Translations under genes and position numbers: made by a program
Shown: piece after piece, positions 9,644-19,834 of the stretch
Position numbering within the stretch: position 1 is the first letter of the stretch
How the letters are laid out: each line of letters opens with the position of its first letter
Notes under the pieces: generated by a model
Seen by the model: the letters and a program-made list of their open reading frames with translations, nothing else
What the model was told of the DNA's origin: nothing
Databases searched by the model: none
Origin: Methylococcaceae bacterium
Lineage (GTDB): Bacteria > Pseudomonadota > Gammaproteobacteria > Methylococcales > Methylomonadaceae
NCBI GenBank assembly: GCA_028748685.1
Contig: JAJRDU010000274.1
Location: 1 to 41,529 of the forward strand
DNA: 41,529 nt
Reading direction: 5' to 3'

Positions 9644-10453
9644 TCAGTAACTGTGTTCCGGGCCTGGAAACTGCGCCGATTTTACCTGTTGGTGATAACG
9701 GTGCACCGCGTCCGCGATGCCAACGGCTCCCGCCATGAAGTTTTTGGAAAAACGCGGCCGGTTGCCGACGCTGATGTCGAGCATGTCGTACAGCACCAGA
9801 ACTTGGCCATCGCAATTGATGCCGGCACCAATGCCGATCACCGGAATATCGAGTCTGCCGGTAATTTCGGCGGCCAGCGGGGCCGGAACGCATTCCAGAA
9901 TCAACAAACCGGCACCGGCCTGTTGGATTTTCAGCGCATCCTCTATCATGTTCTGAGCCTGCAGCGCATCTCTGCCCTGAACCTTGTAACCGCCGATGCG
10001 GTTGACCGATTGTGGCAACAAGCCCAGATGCCCGCAGACCGGTATGCCTTGTTCAACCAGAAAGCCTATCACATCGATTTTCACGCCTTCCAGCTTGACC
10101 ATCTGTGCCGCGCCTCCCTGCATTAGGCGGGCGGCATTGGCTAAGGCCTGCTCCGGTGTCGCATAGCTGGCAAACGGTAGGTCGGTGATCAGGAATGCGC
10201 GTTTCCTGGCGGCTGCAACACTACGGCTGTGATAAACCATATCGTCGACCGTTACCGGCAACGTGGTATGGTGGCCTTGAATCACCATGCCCAGCGAATC
10301 ACCAACCAGAATCACATCGATGCCGGCTTGATCGAGTAATGCGCTGAAACTGGCGTCATATGCGGTCAGACAGCTGATTTTTTCGCCGGCCTGCTTCATC
10401 GCCGCTATATCGCTGATGGTTAGGGTTTTCGGCGTATTCGCATATAAAGTCAT
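9644..10453 (-). CDS. panB: 3-methyl-2-oxobutanoate hydroxymethyltransferase
   Basis: ISCLTAYDASFSALLDQAGIDVILVGDSLGMVIQGHHTTLPVTVDDMVYH...GAQMVKLEG. ATG at 10453 preferred over ORF start 10486. Confidence 0.96.
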   Translation of the reverse strand: MTLYANTPKTLTISDIAAMKQAGEKISCLTAYDASFSALLDQAGIDVILVGDSLGMVIQGHHTTLPVTVDDMVYHSRSVAAARKRAFLITDLPFASYATPEQALANAARLMQGGAAQMVKLEGVKIDVIGFLVEQGIPVCGHLGLLPQSVNRIGGYKVQGRDALQAQNMIEDALKIQQAGAGLLILECVPAPLAAEITGRLDIPVIGIGAGINCDGQVLVLYDMLDISVGNRPRFSKNFMAGAVGIADAVHRYHQQVKSAQFPGPEHSY

Positions 10454-10953
10454 TGCGCTATCCTTTTTAATCCGTCCGCTGGGCAAGCCGTCAGTAACTC
10501 CGCCAGACGGCCCTTGCCGGGTATCGGCAAATCGCTGTCCGCGACATCCGCCAAGGGGTGAAGCACGAAGGCTCGATTCGGCAGTTCAGGATGCGGTACG
10601 ATCAGGTCCGGCTGGTTAATGAGTTGTTGATCGTAAAGCAATATATCCAGATCCAGCGTTCTGGCGCCCCAGCGCACCGACCGCACTCGGCCATGCGCGT
10701 TTTCGATCCCTTGCAGTTGCTTGAGCAAATTCGGCGCCGACAATCGAGTCTTGATACGCATCACCGCATTGACGTAATCGGGTTGATCCTGGGGGCCAAC
10801 CGGCCGACTGCCGTAAAGCGGTGAGAAGGCGATTTCCTCGACATCCGCTAGCCCGGCGATTGCTAGTCGGGCGCTGGCGATGGTATGGATCGGATCGCCG
10901 AGATTGCTGCCCAGTCCGATATAGGCCTCGAACCATGGATTCGATGGTGTCAT
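10450..10953 (-). CDS. folK: 2-amino-4-hydroxy-6-hydroxymethyldihydropteridine pyrophosphokinase
   Basis: YIGLGSNLGDP, SRPVGPQDQPDYVNAVMRI, RWGARTLDLDILLYD, PHPELPNRAFVLHPLADV. Confidence 0.95.
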   Translation of the reverse strand: MTPSNPWFEAYIGLGSNLGDPIHTIASARLAIAGLADVEEIAFSPLYGSRPVGPQDQPDYVNAVMRIKTRLSAPNLLKQLQGIENAHGRVRSVRWGARTLDLDILLYDQQLINQPDLIVPHPELPNRAFVLHPLADVADSDLPIPGKGRLAELLTACPADGLKRIAQ

Positions 10954-12245
10954 TCCTGATTGGAAGGTTTGGTCCGGCCACGATAACGGCCGGATTTGCG
11001 GCGCGGCTTGCCTGATCCGCCCTTGGGGGGCGCCGTCATTTTCTGGCGCAATTCTTCATCAGCCTCCTGAAAACGGGTCCACCAGTCGAACAGTTCCGGA
11101 TCGGCGCCACCGGTTTCAGCCCTGAGCTGCAGGAAATCGTAAGCGGCCCTGAATTTCGCTTGCTCCAGCAAGCGATACGGCCGAGTGCCGACGGTCTTGG
11201 AAAATTTGTTCTGTAAAAACCAGACGTCCCGCATGGATTGGGTAATGTGGCGCGGCATTGCGGTGATTTTTATTTGCCGGGTCAGCACTTCGTTGGCGGC
11301 ATTTTGATAGGCGAGGGTCTCGTTTTCGCCGTGCGCGATGCGTGTTTGCGCGGCCAGTTGCAAGGGTTCCCACAGCAGCGCCGCCAATAAAAAGTAGGGC
11401 GTCAGGGTTTTGCCTTCGGCGAAACGCTTGTCGGAGTTTTCCAATGCCCGGATCAGAAATAGCCGGGGAAAGTCGTGATCCAGTGTCTGCAGACATTCGT
11501 CCGTCGCCGGAAACAGGATGGCAAACAAGCCGTAATGTCTCAGCATTTCAAAGGTTTGCAGCCCATAGCCGGCCAGGAACAGCTTGAGCATCTCGTCGTA
11601 AAGGCGGGCCGATGGTATGCTTTTCAGCAGTTCGGCCTGGGAGTGAATCGGTTGTTCGGTATCGGGATGCAGCGTGAAGCCCAGCTTGACCGCGAAGCGG
11701 ATAGCCCGCAGCATCCGCACCGGATCTTCGCGATAACGCATGGCGGGATCGCCGATCAGCCGCAACACGGCGGCGGCATGGTCCTGCATGCCGCCGGTGT
11801 AATCCACCACCGAAAAATCGCGGATGTTGTAATAAAGGGCATTGACGGTGAAATCGCGGCGCCAGACATCCTGTTCCAAGGTGCCGAACACATTGTCGCG
11901 CAGCAATCGGCCGTTTTCGTGTACCACTTGCTGATCGGATTCCTCGGGTTCCGAGCCCCGAAACGTGGCCACTTCGATGATCTCGCGGCCAAAAAACACA
12001 TGCGCCAGACGGAACCGCCGGCCGATGATCCGGCAGTTGCGGAAGATTTGTTTGACCTGTTCCGGGCTGGCGTTGGTCGCCACGTCGAAATCCTTGGGCT
12101 CGCGGCCCAGCAATAAATCCCTGACGCAACCACCGACCAAATAGGCTTCGAAGTCGGCCTTTTTCAGACGTATCAGCACCTTTAGGGCATTTTCGCTGAT
12201 CTGAGAGCGGGAAATGCAGTGCTCGGCGCGCGGATAAATCTTCAC
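10950..12245 (-). CDS. pcnB: poly(A) polymerase I
   Basis: AYLVGGCVRDLLLGREPKDFDVATNASPEQVKQIFRNCRIIGRRFRLAHVFFG...EQDVWRRDFTVNALYYN...PVRMLRAIRFAVKLGF; basic C-terminal tail. Confidence 0.95.
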   Translation of the reverse strand: MKIYPRAEHCISRSQISENALKVLIRLKKADFEAYLVGGCVRDLLLGREPKDFDVATNASPEQVKQIFRNCRIIGRRFRLAHVFFGREIIEVATFRGSEPEESDQQVVHENGRLLRDNVFGTLEQDVWRRDFTVNALYYNIRDFSVVDYTGGMQDHAAAVLRLIGDPAMRYREDPVRMLRAIRFAVKLGFTLHPDTEQPIHSQAELLKSIPSARLYDEMLKLFLAGYGLQTFEMLRHYGLFAILFPATDECLQTLDHDFPRLFLIRALENSDKRFAEGKTLTPYFLLAALLWEPLQLAAQTRIAHGENETLAYQNAANEVLTRQIKITAMPRHITQSMRDVWFLQNKFSKTVGTRPYRLLEQAKFRAAYDFLQLRAETGGADPELFDWWTRFQEADEELRQKMTAPPKGGSGKPRRKSGRYRGRTKPSNQE

Positions 12246-12565
12246 CGTATTCGCTACCGGTTCCGAATGCTCGGCAGGGGAAAAGATTTTTTTGAAGAAA
12301 CTTAAAATGACACTATTCCTTTGTTGTTGTTATCTGTCCGGTTTTCCACTCCACCGTAAAGCGCCGGAAACCGTTTAATTTAGCGATACTGGTATCATAA
12401 CATCTTGCCGGAATCCAGCTCAATCAGCCCCGCCTTCCACATTCTTTGTCGATATAGTAGAATCGGCGCGCGCGTCGCTGCCATGACGTATCACGATAAG
12501 AACAAATCCGCCATAGCCTTTAACAAAGACCATGGGCGATTACTCAAAAGATGCCGGGGAAGATT

Positions 12566-12745
12566 ATGATTAAAAAATTGTTGGATGGTTTGATCGACCG
12601 TCCTTTATTTACCAGTCTGTTTGTGGCCGATTTTGCCGTGTTGCTGTTTCACAGGCCGCCGTTTCTGTTTTCAGTGTTGATGGTTGGCGGTTTGGTTGCC
12701 ATGAGCATGTATTTGGGACAAAAACTCGAATTGTTCAGCAAGTAA
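12566..12745 (+). CDS. small hydrophobic (membrane) protein of unknown function
   Basis: MIKKLLDGLIDRPLFTSLFVADFAVLLFHRPPFLFSVLMVGGLVAMSMYLGQKLELFSK, two hydrophobic stretches, followed directly by a strong terminator. Confidence 0.5.
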   Translation: MIKKLLDGLIDRPLFTSLFVADFAVLLFHRPPFLFSVLMVGGLVAMSMYLGQKLELFSK

Positions 12746-12772
12746 TTGCGGCAAGCAGATAAAAAAATAATT

Positions 12773-12813
12773 AAAAAGCCCGGTGCGGAATCTAGTTCCG
12801 CACCGGGCTTTTT
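12773..12813. terminator. strong intrinsic terminator
   Basis: Perfect 18-bp inverted repeat aaaaagcccggtgcggaa-tctag-ttccgcaccgggcttttt with A/T tails on both sides. Confidence 0.93.
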
Positions 12814-12820
12814 GCGTAGG

Positions 12821-13213
12821 ATGACGGCGGTTTGGTACGATGCGCTGCTACTCCTGGCCGTACTGTTTTTCGCGACCGCGCTGGTGCTGCCGTTCAATTC
12901 CGGGCAGGCATTTTCTTCCGGCCAATACCTCTACCCGCTTTATCTGTTAGCCATTAGCTTTATTTTCTACGGTTGGTTTTGGACGCACGGCGGCCAAACA
13001 CTGGGATTAAGAGCCTGGAAAATCAAGGTCTGCCGTGAGGACGGCGGCCCCGTTAGCTGGCGGCAAGCCGGATTGCGCTTTATAGCGGCGGCGCTGTCTT
13101 GGGCCTGCTTCGGTCTGGGTTTTCTCTGGTGCCTGTTCGACAAGAACCACCTGTGTTGGCACGACTACTTATCCAAAACCCGTTTGTGCTCCGCCAACCA
13201 AGAAAAGGGCTGA
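12821..13213 (+). CDS. RDD family membrane protein
   Basis: VWYDALLLLAVLFFATALVL...TLGLRAWKIKVCREDGGPVSWRQAGLRFI...GLGFLWCLFDKNHLCWHDYLSKTRL is RDD-like. Start moved to 12821 because the ORF start at 12746 would run through the terminator. Confidence 0.85.
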   Translation: MTAVWYDALLLLAVLFFATALVLPFNSGQAFSSGQYLYPLYLLAISFIFYGWFWTHGGQTLGLRAWKIKVCREDGGPVSWRQAGLRFIAAALSWACFGLGFLWCLFDKNHLCWHDYLSKTRLCSANQEKG

Positions 13214-13275
13214 GACTCAAAACGGATATGATATATTCCCGGCTTACCTCATCAATCGCTCGTCGGGAGTATCCA

Positions 13276-13662
13276 ATGAAAACAATAACAACACTCTTAT
13301 CACTGCTCGCGGCGCTTGCCGCTTTTTCGGCCAATGCTGACGTGAAACTGGAAGACAACTCGAAGATTCTCGGCAAATGGCAGGTCACCGCCGAAGCCCT
13401 CGCGCTGGACAGGGAAAAGAAACCCTTGCATGTGACTTGGGATTTTCAAAAGGACGGCACGCTGATGACCACCGGTGAAGATGCACGCAGTGGAATTGGC
13501 GAAGTGAGCATCCCGATCAAATATAGCGTGGCTGATGGCGTGATCAAAAAACAAATCACTCCGGGCCGGGAAAAATACGAGGATTGCGCGGTAGTGGAAA
13601 TGGACGGAAAGGAGATGACTTTGAAATGTAAATTTCTGTATCTGTTCATGATTCGGAAATAA
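13276..13662 (+). CDS. small secreted protein, lipocalin-like, function unknown
   Basis: Sec signal MKTITTLLSLLAALAAFSANA, then KILGKWQV...WDFQKDGTLMTTGE..., a lipocalin-like fold pattern. ATG at 13276 after gggag. Confidence 0.6.
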   Translation: MKTITTLLSLLAALAAFSANADVKLEDNSKILGKWQVTAEALALDREKKPLHVTWDFQKDGTLMTTGEDARSGIGEVSIPIKYSVADGVIKKQITPGREKYEDCAVVEMDGKEMTLKCKFLYLFMIRK

Positions 13663-13674
13663 TCCCCGATTTAG

Positions 13675-13702
13675 GCCGGTGTATTGGCGGCAATACACCG
13701 GC
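13675..13702. terminator. convergent hairpin between 13276..13662 and lptG
   Basis: Perfect 12-bp stem gccggtgtattg/caatacaccggc with 4-nt loop. Confidence 0.7.
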
Positions 13703-13711
13703 TCGACATCT

Positions 13712-14779
13712 CTAACTCACCCGCCGCACCGCGTAAACCGCTCCGCAAAACACCAATAAACTGGGCAAGACGGCCATCAGCACCGGATTCATGTCGTAAA
13801 CCAGGCCGACATGGCCGGCAATTTTGTCGAAGATATTGAAAGTCGTGCCGATCAGGACCCCGATCAGGATACGGGCGCCGGTACTGGTTCCTCGGCCAAT
13901 GCCGATTACGAATGGCGCGGAAACCATCAGCATCACAAAGGTCACCAGCGGATTGATCAAGCGGCTCCAGAAGGCCAGCTCGTAAATTTGTGATTTCTGG
14001 TTATTTTCTTTCAGAAAGTCGATGTACATGAACAGATCGTACAAAGACAGGTTGTCGGAATCGACTACCGCCACTTTCAACAAATCGGCATCGATGCTCG
14101 ATTTCCATGCCTCGGTAGCTTGGGAGCTGGCAAATATCCGTTGCTCGCCAATTTCCGAATGTTTGACACCCTTTAGCTGCCATTGCTCATCACCTTCGAA
14201 CTGGGCGTGTTCGGCATGCGTGATCTCTTTTAATTTATGACTATCGTCGATTTCGTAAATACGAACGTCAGCCAGCGAACCGTCATCGAGAATTTTTCGG
14301 ACATTGATAAAACGGTTGCCTTCCCGCAGCCACATGCCATATTGCGAGCGTAGTACTACGCCATCATGCAACGCCGTGGTTCTGAGCACCTGCGCGGCAC
14401 GTTCGCTGGGAGGGGCGACATATTCGCCGATCAGTACCGCCCCTATGACCAGTACCAGGCCCGCCAGCATGATGGTTCTGATGATCCAGAACGTCGAAAG
14501 GCCGGTGGCGCGTATAGCGACGATTTCGCGGTTGTTGGCCATGGCTCCCACCACGAACAAACTGCCTAGTAGGGCAGCGGAAGGCGTTAGTTCATATATG
14601 ATGCGCGGCGACGTCAAGGTCAGATAAATCAGAATTTGCTTTAAACCGTAATTGCCCTTGCCCAGATCCTGGAGTTGATCGCTAAAGGTAAACAAATTGT
14701 ATAGGGTCAACAGCAGTAATAGGGCGACGGATGAGCCTTTAACGACTTCCTTGACGATATAACGCGTTAGTACTCCCAT
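13712..14779 (-). CDS. lptG: LPS export ABC transporter permease LptG
   Basis: MGVLTRYIVKEVVKGSSVALLLLLTLYNLFTFSDQLQDLGKGNYGLKQILIYLTLTSPRIIYELTPSAALLGSLFVVGAMANNREIVAIRATGLS is typical YjgQ/LptG. Confidence 0.95.
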   Translation of the reverse strand: MGVLTRYIVKEVVKGSSVALLLLLTLYNLFTFSDQLQDLGKGNYGLKQILIYLTLTSPRIIYELTPSAALLGSLFVVGAMANNREIVAIRATGLSTFWIIRTIMLAGLVLVIGAVLIGEYVAPPSERAAQVLRTTALHDGVVLRSQYGMWLREGNRFINVRKILDDGSLADVRIYEIDDSHKLKEITHAEHAQFEGDEQWQLKGVKHSEIGEQRIFASSQATEAWKSSIDADLLKVAVVDSDNLSLYDLFMYIDFLKENNQKSQIYELAFWSRLINPLVTFVMLMVSAPFVIGIGRGTSTGARILIGVLIGTTFNIFDKIAGHVGLVYDMNPVLMAVLPSLLVFCGAVYAVRRVS

Positions 14780-14780
14780 C

Positions 14781-15914
14781 TCAGCGTCCCTTTTTCAGAT
14801 TGATTAAAAACCACTTTAGACCGTAAAGGCGGAGCAGAAATACCATGCCCAGAATCAGCAGCAACAGGTCTATCCAGAAATATCCCAGCCAGTACGGGAC
14901 CTTCCCACTGATTACCCAGCTATGATTGACACGTTGCAGGTTCGAGTAGGCGAAATAGATCCCGAATGCCACCAATATGCTGCCATAGACGCCGCCACGC
15001 GGCGACAGTTTTGCCAATGGCACCGCCAGAAAGCCCAATAGAATAACGCCCAAAGGCCCATTCAGGCGATCCTGCATTTCCGCGACGTCTATCAGGTTCC
15101 TGGAGTGCCATAGCTGGTTGGTATTCTGGGCTTGGCTGCCCAGTATCAGTTCGGTGGTTTTTTTCTCGATCTGTACCGCGTATTCGGTAAATTTTTCGAC
15201 CGTGAAATCCTTGTTGCCGGGTACGCCTAGAATACGTTCGCCCTGTTCCAAAATCAGATATAAACCGCCGGGCAAGTTTTCCAGGTGCCCGTATTCGGCG
15301 TTGGCCACTCCGGTTCTGTCACCCTGTTTATTCTGTATGAAGACATGCCGCATTTTTCCGGATGTGTCGACGCCTTCCGTGTAAAAAATCAATTCTCCGC
15401 CGCTGTATTCGCTAAAACGGCCGGCCGAGATGCTGCGTACGTCGGCCGAATCCTTGTCCTGTTTCATTAAGGTTTGGCTATGCGCTTCGGCCCAGGGCGC
15501 GGCAAACATCGACAAGCCGGCCGCGCAAAGGCTGAGCGGTATCAGCACCCAGAAAACCGAGCGGTAAATGGTCAACATACCGCCGCCCGCCGAGGCGATG
15601 GCCGCCATTTCCTGTTCCCTATGCATGCGCCCCAGCACCATCAACACGGACATGAATAGTGCCGCGGGTAGAAACGTCGTGGCAACGGTGATGGTCTTCA
15701 AGCCCAGCAGGCTCAGCACGGTTTCGTTGGAGATATTGCCGGCAATTGCCTGGGCTAATACCCGGATAAACTTCTGGCTGACGATGATGATGACCAATAC
15801 GGTTAGTACCGCGCCGACAGTCTTAAATAAATCGATCACAATCATCCTATCCAGCACCGTCATCAGCCGGAAAGGACGGCCGGCGCCGGGTATCGTTCGT
15901 TCTTCGTTCAACAA
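14781..15914 (-). CDS. lptF: LPS export ABC transporter permease LptF
   Basis: YjgP/YjgQ family, upstream of and adjacent to lpt[32 protein letters not shown]...[23 protein letters not shown]. Confidence 0.94.
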   Translation of the reverse strand: MLNEERTIPGAGRPFRLMTVLDRMIVIDLFKTVGAVLTVLVIIIVSQKFIRVLAQAIAGNISNETVLSLLGLKTITVATTFLPAALFMSVLMVLGRMHREQEMAAIASAGGGMLTIYRSVFWVLIPLSLCAAGLSMFAAPWAEAHSQTLMKQDKDSADVRSISAGRFSEYSGGELIFYTEGVDTSGKMRHVFIQNKQGDRTGVANAEYGHLENLPGGLYLILEQGERILGVPGNKDFTVEKFTEYAVQIEKKTTELILGSQAQNTNQLWHSRNLIDVAEMQDRLNGPLGVILLGFLAVPLAKLSPRGGVYGSILVAFGIYFAYSNLQRVNHSWVISGKVPYWLGYFWIDLLLLILGMVFLLRLYGLKWFLINLKKGR

Positions 15915-16005
15915 CTCACTCCATATATTCTCATGTATAATTTACGCCCATGCCCCGCACCCGGCACAAACTCTAACATCGCGACATTTAAAGGCCACTG
16001 TTAAC

Positions 16006-17490
16006 ATGGACTATTCTATAGAAAGCTTATCCTTAGACAAACTGCAAAGCGACTGTCTGCTGGTCGGGATCTACGAAAACCAGCAACTCAGCCCCGCTGC
16101 GACGACTCTGGATGGGCTGTGCGATGGTCTGTTGAGTAAGTTTATCGCCCGTGGCGACATCAAGGGGAAAAATGCCGAAACCCTGCTGATCAATAACGTT
16201 CCCCGTGCCGGCATCGAACGCATCGTGGTGGTTGGCTTTGGCGAGCGCGGCAAGCTGACTCGCAAACTGTACCGCAAGGCCTTGGCGGCGGCGATTAAGA
16301 CCGTCAAGGACAGCAAGGTTAAAGCGGCGACCTGCGCATTGCTCGATATCGAAGTGGAAAAGGCGGATATTTCTTGGCAGACCCGCCAGATTGTCGAGGT
16401 GTTTAACGAAGGCCTATATCAATACTGCGCCACTAAAAAAGTTGACGATAAATTTCCGTTACAGCAACTGCGCATCGCCGTTACCGACTCCCTCAAGCAA
16501 CAGGCCGAAACTGGTTTGCAACAAGGCGTGGCGATTGCCCAAGGCGTGGATCTGACCAAACAACTGGCCGACTTGCCTGGCAATATCTGCACACCCAGCT
16601 ACTTGGCTGAACAGGCGCTGATCTTGGCCGGACAACACGAAAAATTGGACTGCGAAATTCTCGAAGAAAGCGACATGGAAGCCTTGGGCATGGGGGCGTT
16701 GTTGTCGGTATCGCGCGGTAGCCGTCAGCCGGCCAAACTGATCAGTCTCAATTATCAGGGCGGCGATGCCAATGCTAGACCCATCGTATTGATTGGCAAG
16801 GGCCTGACCTTCGATGCCGGCGGTATCTCGCTGAAGCCCGGCCAAGGCATGGACGAAATGAAATACGACATGTGCGGCGGCGCCAGCGTATTGGGGATTT
16901 TGCGGGCCGCAACACTGTTGAATCTGAGGCTGAACATCGTCGGCCTGATTCCTTCTTCCGAGAACCTCCCGGACGGCAATGCCAACAAACCCGGCGACAT
17001 CCTGACCAGCATGTCCGGCAAGACCATCGAAGTTCTCAATACCGATGCCGAGGGGCGTCTGATCCTTTGTGACACCCTGACCTATGCGAAAAAATTCAAT
17101 CCGGAAGTGGTGATCGATCTGGCTACGCTAACCGGCGCCTGCATCGTCGCCTTGGGCCGGGTCCCCAGTGGCTTGTTCGGTAACGACGACAAACTCTGCG
17201 ACGACCTGCTCGGCGCCAGCGAAGCCGCTTGCGACTTGGTTTGGCGCATGCCGGTCTGGGAGGAATATCAGGAGTTGTTGAAGTCCAACTTCGCCGACCT
17301 CGCCAACATCGGCGGACCCGACGGAGGCAGCATCACCGCAGCTTGCTTCCTGTCGCGCTTCGCCGAGGATTTTCGCTGGGCGCATATCGACATCGCCGGC
17401 ACCGCCTGGCGCACCGGCGCCAACAAGGGCGCGACTGGCCGGCCCGTGCCTCTGGTCAGCCAGTATCTGCTGAATCGCGTATCGGCATGA
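16006..17490 (+). CDS. pepA: leucyl aminopeptidase (M17)
   Basis: [34 protein letters not shown]...[17 protein letters not shown]...[13 protein letters not shown] start at 15568 would overlap antisense lptF; ATG at 16006 ([14 protein letters not shown]) used. Confidence 0.96.
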   Translation: MDYSIESLSLDKLQSDCLLVGIYENQQLSPAATTLDGLCDGLLSKFIARGDIKGKNAETLLINNVPRAGIERIVVVGFGERGKLTRKLYRKALAAAIKTVKDSKVKAATCALLDIEVEKADISWQTRQIVEVFNEGLYQYCATKKVDDKFPLQQLRIAVTDSLKQQAETGLQQGVAIAQGVDLTKQLADLPGNICTPSYLAEQALILAGQHEKLDCEILEESDMEALGMGALLSVSRGSRQPAKLISLNYQGGDANARPIVLIGKGLTFDAGGISLKPGQGMDEMKYDMCGGASVLGILRAATLLNLRLNIVGLIPSSENLPDGNANKPGDILTSMSGKTIEVLNTDAEGRLILCDTLTYAKKFNPEVVIDLATLTGACIVALGRVPSGLFGNDDKLCDDLLGASEAACDLVWRMPVWEEYQELLKSNFADLANIGGPDGGSITAACFLSRFAEDFRWAHIDIAGTAWRTGANKGATGRPVPLVSQYLLNRVSA

Positions 17491-17610
17491 CCATGATGCG
17501 AACATCGGTGGAGATTGTTCTAAATTGAAGTTTCGTACCATGGAAGTCATCTCTGCCGGTGGCCGCGTTATCCGTTTTTGCGGTAAGGTTAAAAATCCGC
17601 AAAAACCGGC

Positions 17611-18039
17611 ATGACGGAAGTAAGCTTTTACGTGCTGGGCTCGCATTCTCAGCAGGAGCGCCTGGACTTTGCCTGTAGGCTGATTGAAAAAATCTATCGT
17701 AGCGGTCAAAACTGTTATGTGCTGACCGACTCCCAGGAACAGGCCGCCAGTATCGACAAACTGCTCTGGACTTTTCGGGCCGGCAGTTTCGTTCCGCATC
17801 AGATTTACAACGGCATCGTTCCCGAGTTGAAACAAACCATCCTGATCGGCGGCAATGACATCCCGGAAAGCCGGCAAAACGTGATCGTCAACCTATCCGA
17901 TAACGTGCCGGCCGTTACCGAGCATACCGAACGCATCCTGGAAATCCTCGACAACAGCGAAACCTGCAAGCAGGCCGGGCGCCAGCGTTACCGCCATTAC
18001 CAGCAGCTCGGATTGGCGATAGCCACGCATAAGATGTAG
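17611..18039 (+). CDS. holC: DNA polymerase III subunit chi
   Basis: VSFYVLGSHSQQERLDFACRLIEKIYRSGQNCYVLTDSQEQAASIDKLLWTFRAGSFVPHQI; downstream of pepA as in many gammaproteobacteria. Confidence 0.93.
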   Translation: MTEVSFYVLGSHSQQERLDFACRLIEKIYRSGQNCYVLTDSQEQAASIDKLLWTFRAGSFVPHQIYNGIVPELKQTILIGGNDIPESRQNVIVNLSDNVPAVTEHTERILEILDNSETCKQAGRQRYRHYQQLGLAIATHKM

Positions 18040-18041
18040 CC

Positions 18042-18644
18042 TCAGCCTAGTTGTTGATCAGCTTGTTGTTTCTGCTGCAAAAACGCCAGTACATCCTCAT
18101 TATTGACCTGATAGTAAATGTCTTCGACGGCAACCGTGATGTCCAAGGACCGGAAGTTAATCTTGTCGCCCAGGTAGTAATAAAACGATTGCCAGCTATC
18201 TCGGCGGCTGAAGACCTGAATTTCACCCTTGTCCTGCTCGATCAGCAGATATTCTTCCAGCGTGGGAATGGCTTGGCAACGCAGGCGTTTGGCACTTTGA
18301 TCGAACTTGCGAGTGGTTTTGGACAACACTTCGACGATGATGACCGGCGATGTTTTGTAGTAATCGTTTTCGTTGTCCTCGCCGCAGACCACCATCGCAT
18401 CGGGATAGAAAAAGTCATCGGCCACTCGAAGTTTCATGTCGGCCATAAAAGTCCTGCACGGTTTGCCTTTCAGGCAATTTCTGAGTTCGCTGAAAATATT
18501 GCCTGCCAGCAGATTATGGTTTTCGCTGGCGCCGGTCATCGCATAAGCTTCGCCGTCTATCAGCTGATGCTTGATCTCGGATGCCAGCTCCCCTTGTAAA
18601 TATTCTTCCGGATTGATGTGACGATGGGCGTGTTGTAATGCCAT
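18042..18644 (-). CDS. Uma2 family (PD-(D/E)XK-like) endonuclease
   Basis: LQGELASEIKHQLIDGEAYAMTGASENHNLLAGNIFSELRNCLKGKPCRTFMADMKLRVADDFFYPDAMVVCGE...IIVEVLSKTTRKFDQSAKRLRCQAIPTLEEYLLIEQD matches Uma2/DUF820. Confidence 0.93.
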   Translation of the reverse strand: MALQHAHRHINPEEYLQGELASEIKHQLIDGEAYAMTGASENHNLLAGNIFSELRNCLKGKPCRTFMADMKLRVADDFFYPDAMVVCGEDNENDYYKTSPVIIVEVLSKTTRKFDQSAKRLRCQAIPTLEEYLLIEQDKGEIQVFSRRDSWQSFYYYLGDKINFRSLDITVAVEDIYYQVNNEDVLAFLQQKQQADQQLG

Positions 18645-18694
18645 GGTTATCTCGACCTTTAATGTTGTTTGAACAAGGACAATAATTGAAGACT

Positions 18695-19834
18695 TTATTC
18701 GATTTTGGTTTCGGTGGCCGGCTCGACCGTGTCCTTGTAAAGTCTAGCCGTTGTATCGAAAGCGTCAGTGATAGCCAAAAAGGCATCGATCACGTCGGGA
18801 TCGAATTGGGTACCCCGGCCTTCCTTTATCAGACGGACGGCTTCTTCATGAGAATATGCCTCTTTGTAGACACGCTTGGTAATCAAGGCATCGTAGACGT
18901 CGGCAACCGCCATCAAGCGCGCACTGACAGGAATAGCGTCTCCCGAAAGTCCTTGAGGATAGCCGGAGCCATCCCATTTTTCATGATGGCAATAAGCGAT
19001 CTCTATGGCGTAATTCAAAAATGAACGGTCGCTGTCGCCAAAATCCCGCGCCGCCGACAAGATGGCGGACCTTCCGACCTCGCAGTGCCGTTTCATAATT
19101 TTCCACTCGTCAGTACTGAATTTTCCAGGTTTGAGCAGTATCGCATCGGGAATGGCAACCTTGCCGATGTCGTGCAGGGGGGCGGTCTTGAATAACAGCT
19201 CGACAGTGGTATCGGTGAAGGGGTAACGAGGATTGGATCGCAACTGTTGGGCCAATAGTCGTATGTAATTTTGGGTACGACGAATATGGTTGCCGGTTTC
19301 ATTATCCCTGACTTCAGCCAATGCGCAAAATGCAGTGATGATGGAGCTTTGTGCGGCAATGAGCTGCCGATTTTTCCGTTCAACCTCTTCAGTTCGCTCG
19401 GCCACCAAGAACTCGAGGTTTTCGTTATGGCGTTTAAGCTCGCGTTTGGCCTTGGCCAGCATCAGATGATTCCGGACTCGCGCCAACACAACGGGCGGGG
19501 AAGCCGGTTTATGAATGAAATCCTCGGCGCCCAGCGAAAGACCGTATTCCTCGTCGACAGCACTGTCCAAGCTGGTCAGGAAAATCACCGGTATATCGCG
19601 AGTAACCGGGTCGGATTTAAGATGCTTGCAAACCTCGAAACCGTCTATGCCGGGCATCACCACATCCAGCAACACCAAATCCGGCGAATTGCGGGCGATC
19701 AGAGTCAATGCTTCGGTCCCATTGCAGGCAAAACTTGTGCTGTATCCCTTGCCCAGTATGTTGCTCAACACCTCGATATTACCGAGGGAATCGTCAACGA
19801 TCAGTATTCCGGGGCGGTTATCTTGGTTATTCAT
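18695..19834 (-). CDS. response regulator with HD-GYP (c-di-GMP phosphodiesterase) output domain
   Basis: Receiver ILIVDDSLGNIEVL...LVLLDVVMPGIDGFEVCKHLKSDP; HD-GYP: RDNETGNHIRRTQNYI, LLFKTAPLHDIGKVAIPDAILLKPGKFSTDEW, EKWDGSGYPQGLSGDAIP. Confidence 0.95.
   Translation of the reverse strand: MNNQDNRPGILIVDDSLGNIEVLSNILGKGYSTSFACNGTEALTLIARNSPDLVLLDVVMPGIDGFEVCKHLKSDPVTRDIPVIFLTSLDSAVDEEYGLSLGAEDFIHKPASPPVVLARVRNHLMLAKAKRELKRHNENLEFLVAERTEEVERKNRQLIAAQSSIITAFCALAEVRDNETGNHIRRTQNYIRLLAQQLRSNPRYPFTDTTVELLFKTAPLHDIGKVAIPDAILLKPGKFSTDEWKIMKRHCEVGRSAILSAARDFGDSDRSFLNYAIEIAYCHHEKWDGSGYPQGLSGDAIPVSARLMAVADVYDALITKRVYKEAYSHEEAVRLIKEGRGTQFDPDVIDAFLAITDAFDTTARLYKDTVEPATETKIE

Noticed and set aside
15568-16005. 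N-terminal extension of the pepA ORF (640 aa)
   Set aside because: Extension is antisense to lptF and lacks PepA homology; the family N-terminus fits ATG 16006.
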